From Rhizophagus irregularis (Eukaryota; Glomeromycota; Glomeromycetes; Glomerales; Glomeraceae), in contig NC_089437.1 of the NCBI RefSeq assembly GCF_026210795.1, positions 930,001-994,000 of the forward strand: 64,000 bases of DNA. The letters are read 5' to 3'. Shown here piece by piece: positions 58,285 through 64,000 of the stretch. The notes below the pieces were generated by a model, which made no database searches, was not told the origin of the DNA, and worked only from the letters and a program-made list of their open reading frames with translations. The number at the start of each line of letters is the position of its first letter. Position 1 is the stretch's first letter. The position numbers and the translations under genes were made by a program.

Positions 58285-59920
58285 GTATGTTGCCGAATTA
58301 AATAGATAATGTCATGAGGTCAGTGTCCTACCTATAAAAGGGATAAAAAATGAAACCTATCCATAGAAATCCATGTTAAAATTCATTTTTTCGTTTATTG
58401 AAAGAAATCTATCGGACGTTTAACCGAAAAACCATAGAGATGCATTTTTACTTACGGTGTGATTTATGAGATGTTTTAATAAATACAAGAAAAATACTAG
58501 ACTCCGCTACATTAAATTAATAATAACAGTTCCAATCTCATTAGCCATATGCGCAATGGATTCCATTGTAATTGGTCAATATTTCTTGCAAGCAAGACAC
58601 AAATATCAATTATATCATACATAAAAATTTTATTTTAGTGATGAATGAATAAGCAAAACTTAAAATCAAGTTAAACCATATCGATATTCTTTATTGATAG
58701 TTTGAGTGAAGGACACAATACTGTACATTATGTACTGTTAAGTGATGAATTATTAGAAGAAAATTGATGACGTATTAGATGCATTGGGTTATAATTAGGA
58801 AGTTGTGGATATGGTAAAATAGTTGAATTATTTGGAATTCGTTGAGTAGCCATTGTTTCTATCAATCAAAAAATGTTCATATTGACATTTTTTTCTTTTA
58901 ATTGAATTAAAGATATTATATTGTTCTCCTTTTTTTTTTAGATTAGTCAAATATCTTTATCACAATCCTTTTTTTTCAATTCAAAATTTTTTTTACTAGG
59001 TTAAAATAAGGAAGTGATTTCCTTCTCACTTTTAATGAGAAAATCAATTGTAAATAGTGATCTGCGGATTCGGATACATAATAAAAAAATTTAATTATAT
59101 ATAAAAAAAAATAAAATGTTTTTTTACGAAAAGAGAAAAAGGTAATCAAAAATGGAAAGATGTTTCCTTTTTTATTTTATGATTTTTTTTTTCAACATAA
59201 TTTTGACTTTTCACCCAAATTTGGATTTTGGTTAGATTGAATGCACACTAACTAATCTATAAAAATGTACAAATTTTCATTTCGAGATATGAACTAATGC
59301 ATTCCAGGATATGATCATTATTATTATTTCGGCAAAAAAAAAATCTATCGAATTATTTGATAAGGAGGTTAATTATAAGGAGGTTAATAATTAAATAATT
59401 CCGATCTTCTCTTTTTTTGTTTAATTGATTTTTTACGATGAAACAGTTACTATTTTTTCAATAATAAAATAAAACAGTTTTTTATAAAGTTCATTATAAG
59501 AATTTTTTATTATTTCAATAAATATAAATTGATTCAGTTCTCTTCTCTTGCTATGTTTGATCATCGAATCAATTTTTATGATCATACTAAAGTTATGTAT
59601 GTCACAATAAGTGATACAATAAAATTATTTAAAATACGCCAAACTATTTTATCAATTAATCACAAAGCCATATGTAAACTTCCTACTGAATAATAATAAA
59701 TAATTTTTTTTCATAATGAACCAGACTTTCAATTGTTCTTAAAAAAGAAAAGTAAAAAAAACGACGTGGAAAAATGGGGTGAGTGCTGGGAAAAGGGACT
59801 AAATTGAAATTTTTTTCTCATCTGATCCAAACCATTTGTTATTTTAAAAAAAAATTTTTGTCAATTTTATCCCAAATAAGTGATATTGCTCCTCCCTATA
59901 CAATAATATATAAATAAAAA
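58285..59920. repeat. Segmental duplication, copy B
   Basis: Matches 27265-27722 and then, after a ~15-bp junction (TACTGTACATTATGTACTGT), 30148-31385. It lacks the 2.4 kb found between the two halves in copy A. It ends at CTATACAATAATATATAAAT, about 75 bp before the ATG of the Crinkler relic. Confidence 0.92.
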
Positions 59921-59996
59921 CATAAATCAAATCTCTCCAGAAAATCGTTTTTTTCATTCGATTTTACTTCTTACAATCAAACTAAAATACCAAAAT

Positions 59997-62276
59997 ATGT
60001 CTGATATTTACAAAAAGATCAATGAACTTAGTCTTAAAAAAAAAGAAATTATTAATCTAAAAAGTTATCTAGTTGGAAGTCAAGAATTAAGAGAACAATC
60101 TAATTAAACTTTAAATATGATGGTAACAATTAAAAACAATGAACTATCTCATATGTGGAATAGATATTCATTCAACAGTACAATTACAATTGGCCCTTGC
60201 AAGTTGTGAATCAAAAGAAGAAGAAAATGGTATCCTACAAATTTTTTTTCATAATACTCTGCGTGGTATGTTATCGAATAATTTTATAAAATATTTGCCG
60301 TTATTATTGTTTGTGATGCTACGGCTAAACTTTTTTTGTTCTTTATCACATGCCTGTGGATTTCAAGGTAAGGCTTTTGCGTCATAATGATTGGTCAACT
60401 CAAATGTGACGCACTAACCTTTTCTGCGTTATCTGATTGTCATATTTGCTATGATAATATTTCTCTTAAATTTCAGGTCATGATAAAAAGAGACTTCGTG
60501 TAAAAGAGCCTGGAAGCAGTATACTGCTGGCTGCTGCTGATAATAATACTGTAGAACTGTCATCTATTATTTATGAAATGCTCATGAGCAATAAGTATAA
60601 GCCCGATCCTCATTCAGAATTCACTTCTTTGTTAAATGTAAAAGTCAGCAGCAAAATTACCACGAAAAATCTTGGTCAACCGCCCAAGCATTTTATAGAA
60701 GGTTACCAGGAAAAGCAATTTTTCATCACTGAACAAATGATAGCAAATTTGGAAAAGTTTGGATAAATTCAGCAAGCATTCGATCAAAAGAATTTGTCTG
60801 GCCCCATTGGTCTTATATCGCATGGTTTCTCACTGCAAAGGCATATGCTCATAACTCCCTTGTGCTTTATATATATTGCTGATGCATCTGATCTAGACTG
60901 CGATGAAAGTATGTCAGTGTTTTTTTGCACTTAACAAGGATATTTTGGCCTTTACCGATCTTGGTGAGTTAATGATAGCAGTCACTGAAGATGATCCAGA
61001 TTCAGTCATAATAAAAAGATGCTTTTCTCAGATTTTCTCAGGACTACTCAAGCAAGAATTGCCTCGTAAAACGTTTTTTATCATGATGAGCATGAAGCAC
61101 TTTTAAACAATGAAACTCTGGTACTTGAACGACTTAAATCTTTGCAATCCTTGACGAATCTTAACTTTTGGGATGAGGCAAAGAATGGAACACGTGTGAT
61201 TTATACGGGTACAACTCACGCACGATTCGAGAAAGTTTACCTTAAAAACAGAATGCAAGAATAGGTAATTTTTACTGTTCCAATGTCATTAAAAGTTGAC
61301 AATTGAGATCTTCTCCAAACTCCACACAACCGTCCTTAGTCATATGCCTAGCATCAAGGAAGAGATTCTGAGGACAACCATCACGTGAATTGGTAATTTT
61401 AGCTAAGATAATTGGAAAACGTTCCTATACCCTAGAAGGTGTTAAGTCTATACTGAAGCACAAGCAAGGAATACCGGTGTAAACAGTCTTATGACGCTGC
61501 AAAAACTCATTATAATTCCCTTCCGATAACTTCAAAAGATGAAACTCGTCTGGCTCTTGTAGACATATTTCTAACAAGCAGCCCTCAACCCACTGCACGA
61601 TTCGATTGGTGATTCCTGGACTTTGGAATAGTGTACCGAGTCAAGAACGAACATGAGGAGTTGCACAATCTGATCTGTCCGGCTGCTATGGAAGCGTTAT
61701 TAGATTTATATAAATTCTGTCCACTATCTGAAGCATATATAAATGCTCTTATTCAAGATAAGATGAACGGAAATCAATTTGGAGCCGTCCTGTTTCAACT
61801 TTCAACAGCTTATGCGACTACCTAAAATAATACTTGAAACAACAGACCTCGCCGGAGAAACCAAATTTGGATATCAAGGAGTTCAGGTTTCTCCAGAATC
61901 CACCTGAAAAGTATGACAAGAATGTCATAGTGCGATGCTACATGGGATATCCGCGGTTTGATTTTATCCTTGGGTATAAATTCTTTCAAGTGTCAGTTAG
62001 CAACTTTATTACCATGACAAAGATTCTGCAAAGATTGAGCTTTCGTTTCAGTGGAGTAAGTGGAGTAAGTGGAGTAATGGAAAAAATCAAATAGAGGAGT
62101 ACCTAGATGCTGTTTTTTGTGGTACTCATGAGGCAAAAATCGATAAAACGATAAAATACATCAAGAATGCTGCTAAGGAAGTTAAGAGATTCATTTGTCT
62201 TTATTTCTCAAAAACATGTGAGCGATATCAGCTCTTGTTCGAAGAGATCTCAAAGCGAATTTTTATTGTTTTATAA
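59997..62276 (+). pseudogene. Crinkler (CRN)-type P-loop NTPase effector-like gene, decayed
   Basis: A possible start at 59997 (MSDIYKKINELSLKKKEIIN) ends after 36 codons. After a probable intron (60368-60477), coding traces include GQPPKHFIEGYQEKQFFITE (60683-60740), FFALNKDILAF (60920), TRVIYTGTTHARFEK (61195-61235), FGIVYRVKNEHEELHNLICP (61623-61685) and NQIEEYLDAVF (62088-62120), in the order of the NTPase and C-terminal regions of Rhizophagus Crinkler-type proteins. The P-loop is destroyed: GPIG is followed by a frameshift (60800-60830) where the Gly-Lys-Ser should be. At least six shifts or stops. Such proteins are often treated as secreted or nuclear effectors, but this copy cannot make one. 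Confidence 0.75.
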
Positions 62277-63044
62277 GGTTAGTTTAATTTGTATTTTATT
62301 GTAAAAATATCTTGTATTCGTTTGCATTTGTTTAATAGTTATGTATGGTATGATGAATCAGGAAAAAATAAAATTGCACGCGATTTTATATAAAGCAACG
62401 ATGGAGAGTCCCTAGTTTTTATCGTCTTTATATGCTCGAAATATATTAATGGCTTATTGCATATAAAGCTAACATATACAATACTTAGTACTTTTATTAC
62501 TTTTATTGTAATATTTACACATCATTGTGGAAACAAGACCCGAGAAAGAGTTTATTATTTAAAAAAAGTCCGAGTCGTAATATCTCAAATTTGATTTACC
62601 GACCCATAAATTTATAGGCACGGTTATGAGTTATCTACATTATGAAACTAATTTATTCTTGGCATATTTATTGTAGTATTTTAATTCATTGTGGAAACAA
62701 GAAAATAAGACGGATATAACTTATTAATTATATCACATAAAAATTATTTTACTTTCAATTATAAAAAGATATAAACTAAGTTGAAAAAACACATAATCTA
62801 CTAGTCTTTGAATTTGCATGGGGGTTGTTACACTTTTTACACTTTACAGGTTTCCATCCTGTCGATATATTTATAAATGATCTAAATGTTTATATATACG
62901 GAGGTCATGTTTCGGTGTTTAAAAAATTACATTTCTTTTTTTTTTGTGGTTATATTTACGTTTATATTAAAAATTAATTTCTTTAATTTGAGTTATGCAA
63001 AGCGCCTAATATCACAATCCTAATTAATTAATAATTCCGATTAT
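62277..63044. other. No gene; conserved kinase 5' flank at the right end
   Basis: 62840-63044 resembles 51190-51640 (TTTCGGTGTTTAAAAAATT and CAGCTGCGCCTCGAAG shared). Confidence 0.45.
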
Positions 63045-63262
63045 GACAGCTGCGCCTCGAAGAGTGTGATACCAAAAAATGGACTAAAGGTATTGAAAAT
63101 ATTATTGGATGACGAGATATTACAAATATTTCATTGTTATGCCCTGAGGTTGCTTCAGGAGGATCTGCCTTGGTTTACAATGTATACTGAAAAAATATAT
63201 CAAAACTCGCAATTAAAAAATTCGACAAGAATTTTAATCAGAACACAATTATTAATGAGGTG
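63045..63262 (+). pseudogene. Exon 1 of a kinase-family copy
   Basis: Parallels 51640-51862: CAGCTGCGCCTCGAAGaGTG, then codons equivalent to VLLDNEIVQ, the glycine loop SGGSALVYNVY in a shifted frame (63150-63185), the Lys segment LAIKKF (63205-63220), and a NEVC/GTGTG donor at the exon end. A deletion before the loop breaks the frame. The following exons are absent. Confidence 0.8.
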
Positions 63263-64000
63263 TGTAATTCAATATAATCAAAAAAAACCCCCCGTTGTTT
63301 TTACGCCTTGGAGTATCGTGATTTGGAATCTTTAAATTAATTGGACGAAATTAAATTTAAAAATTTATTGATTTATATAAAGTAATGGTCATTAAAAAAA
63401 TTATTATTATTACATATATATATTGTATGTATGAACATAATATTATGTAGTATAACCCCTTATATTTATCTGTTATTATATCGGCCAATTTTAATTATTT
63501 TTTATTGTTGTTAATACGTTTATTTATTATTTCTCATATATTATTACATGTCCTTTATAAAACTAATTAATCAAGAATATTAAATAAAAATGATTTCATT
63601 AATAGAATATTAAGACCCATCTAATTATATTAATTTTTAAAATTATTAATAAAAGTAATGATGTATAGAATATTAGAAATGTTCAGAGATTCATTTTACA
63701 TTTTTTACCCTTATACCGAACATTTAAAAAAAGAAAATAACAATTTGTTAATAAATTTCATTATAATAAATAAGAACAATAAAAATAAAAAAAAATAGTT
63801 TTTATTTACCGTTATCTATACTCAGAGAGACTAAAAAAAACTCCATAACTCGAAAAGTGTATGAATCTTCGCATTGTCTCAGCTTTTCATTTAACCTAAA
63901 AAAATAAAAATAAAAATAAACAGTTAGTAATGTTTAAAAAATAAAAATAAAAATAAACAGTTAGTAATGTTTATTAATATAAGAAAAATTAAAAACATTT
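63263..64000. other. No gene; short duplication at the edge
   Basis: AT-rich. A ~37-bp unit ending AAACAGTTAGTAATGTTTA is present twice in tandem at about 63898-63974. Confidence 0.5.

Overview
The window is very AT-rich eukaryotic DNA with short introns (about 60-80 nt, GT-AG with one GC-AG), few intact genes, and many decayed copies of expanded families. Argonaute, tyrosine-kinase-like/SEL1-type kinases, Crinkler NTPases, DIRS retrotransposons, hAT elements and integrase relics together point to an arbuscular mycorrhizal fungus (Glomeromycotina, most likely Rhizophagus). This assignment rests on family content and composition; no marker gene is present.

Layout: 1-2450 holds the 3' two-thirds of an Argonaute gene that has decayed. 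2.5-4.5 kb holds gene scraps, including a dead kinase copy. 4.7-6.8 kb is a tandem array of ~400-bp units with a GC-richer core. It leads into an intact gene (7272-8674) with an RX4H motif of the HEPN ribonuclease superfamily. Two further, broken copies of this gene, with parts of the same upstream DNA, lie at 21-22 kb and 24.5-26.5 kb, with a decayed hAT transposon between them. 9.85-14.9 kb is a three-layer transposon nest: a TA-flanked MITE contains a DIRS element (gag, RT/RNase H/methyltransferase-like pol, tyrosine recombinase, inverted terminal repeats, internal complementary region), and that contains a hAT-like MITE with an 8-bp target duplication. 15-20.9 kb is mostly relics.

27-31 kb and 58-60 kb share a long segmental duplication. 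One copy ends just upstream of a PA-clan serine protease gene (31440-33435), the other just upstream of a Crinkler-type NTPase pseudogene (59997-62276), so two unrelated effector-like genes share the same 5' flank. 40.5-44.0 kb (minus) is a large, slightly damaged DUF6589-like transposon-type gene. 47.6-48.0 kb is an integrase relic. 49.3-53.0 kb has a dead kinase followed by an intact five-exon kinase; further dead copies of the intact one are at 4.0, 17.6 and 63.0 kb.

The most unusual locus is 54.65-55.78 kb: a broken DUF4258-like ORF whose stop codon overlaps the start codon of an intact, intron-containing gene with two DUF2283-like repeats. These are mainly prokaryotic families that I recall as neighbouring, toxin-antitoxin-like pairs. 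The stop/start overlap resembles a bacterial operon, which suggests an acquired module that gained introns and then lost its first partner through a hAT MITE insertion and a frameshift.

Coordinates of introns and repeats were read by eye; no alignments or searches were run.
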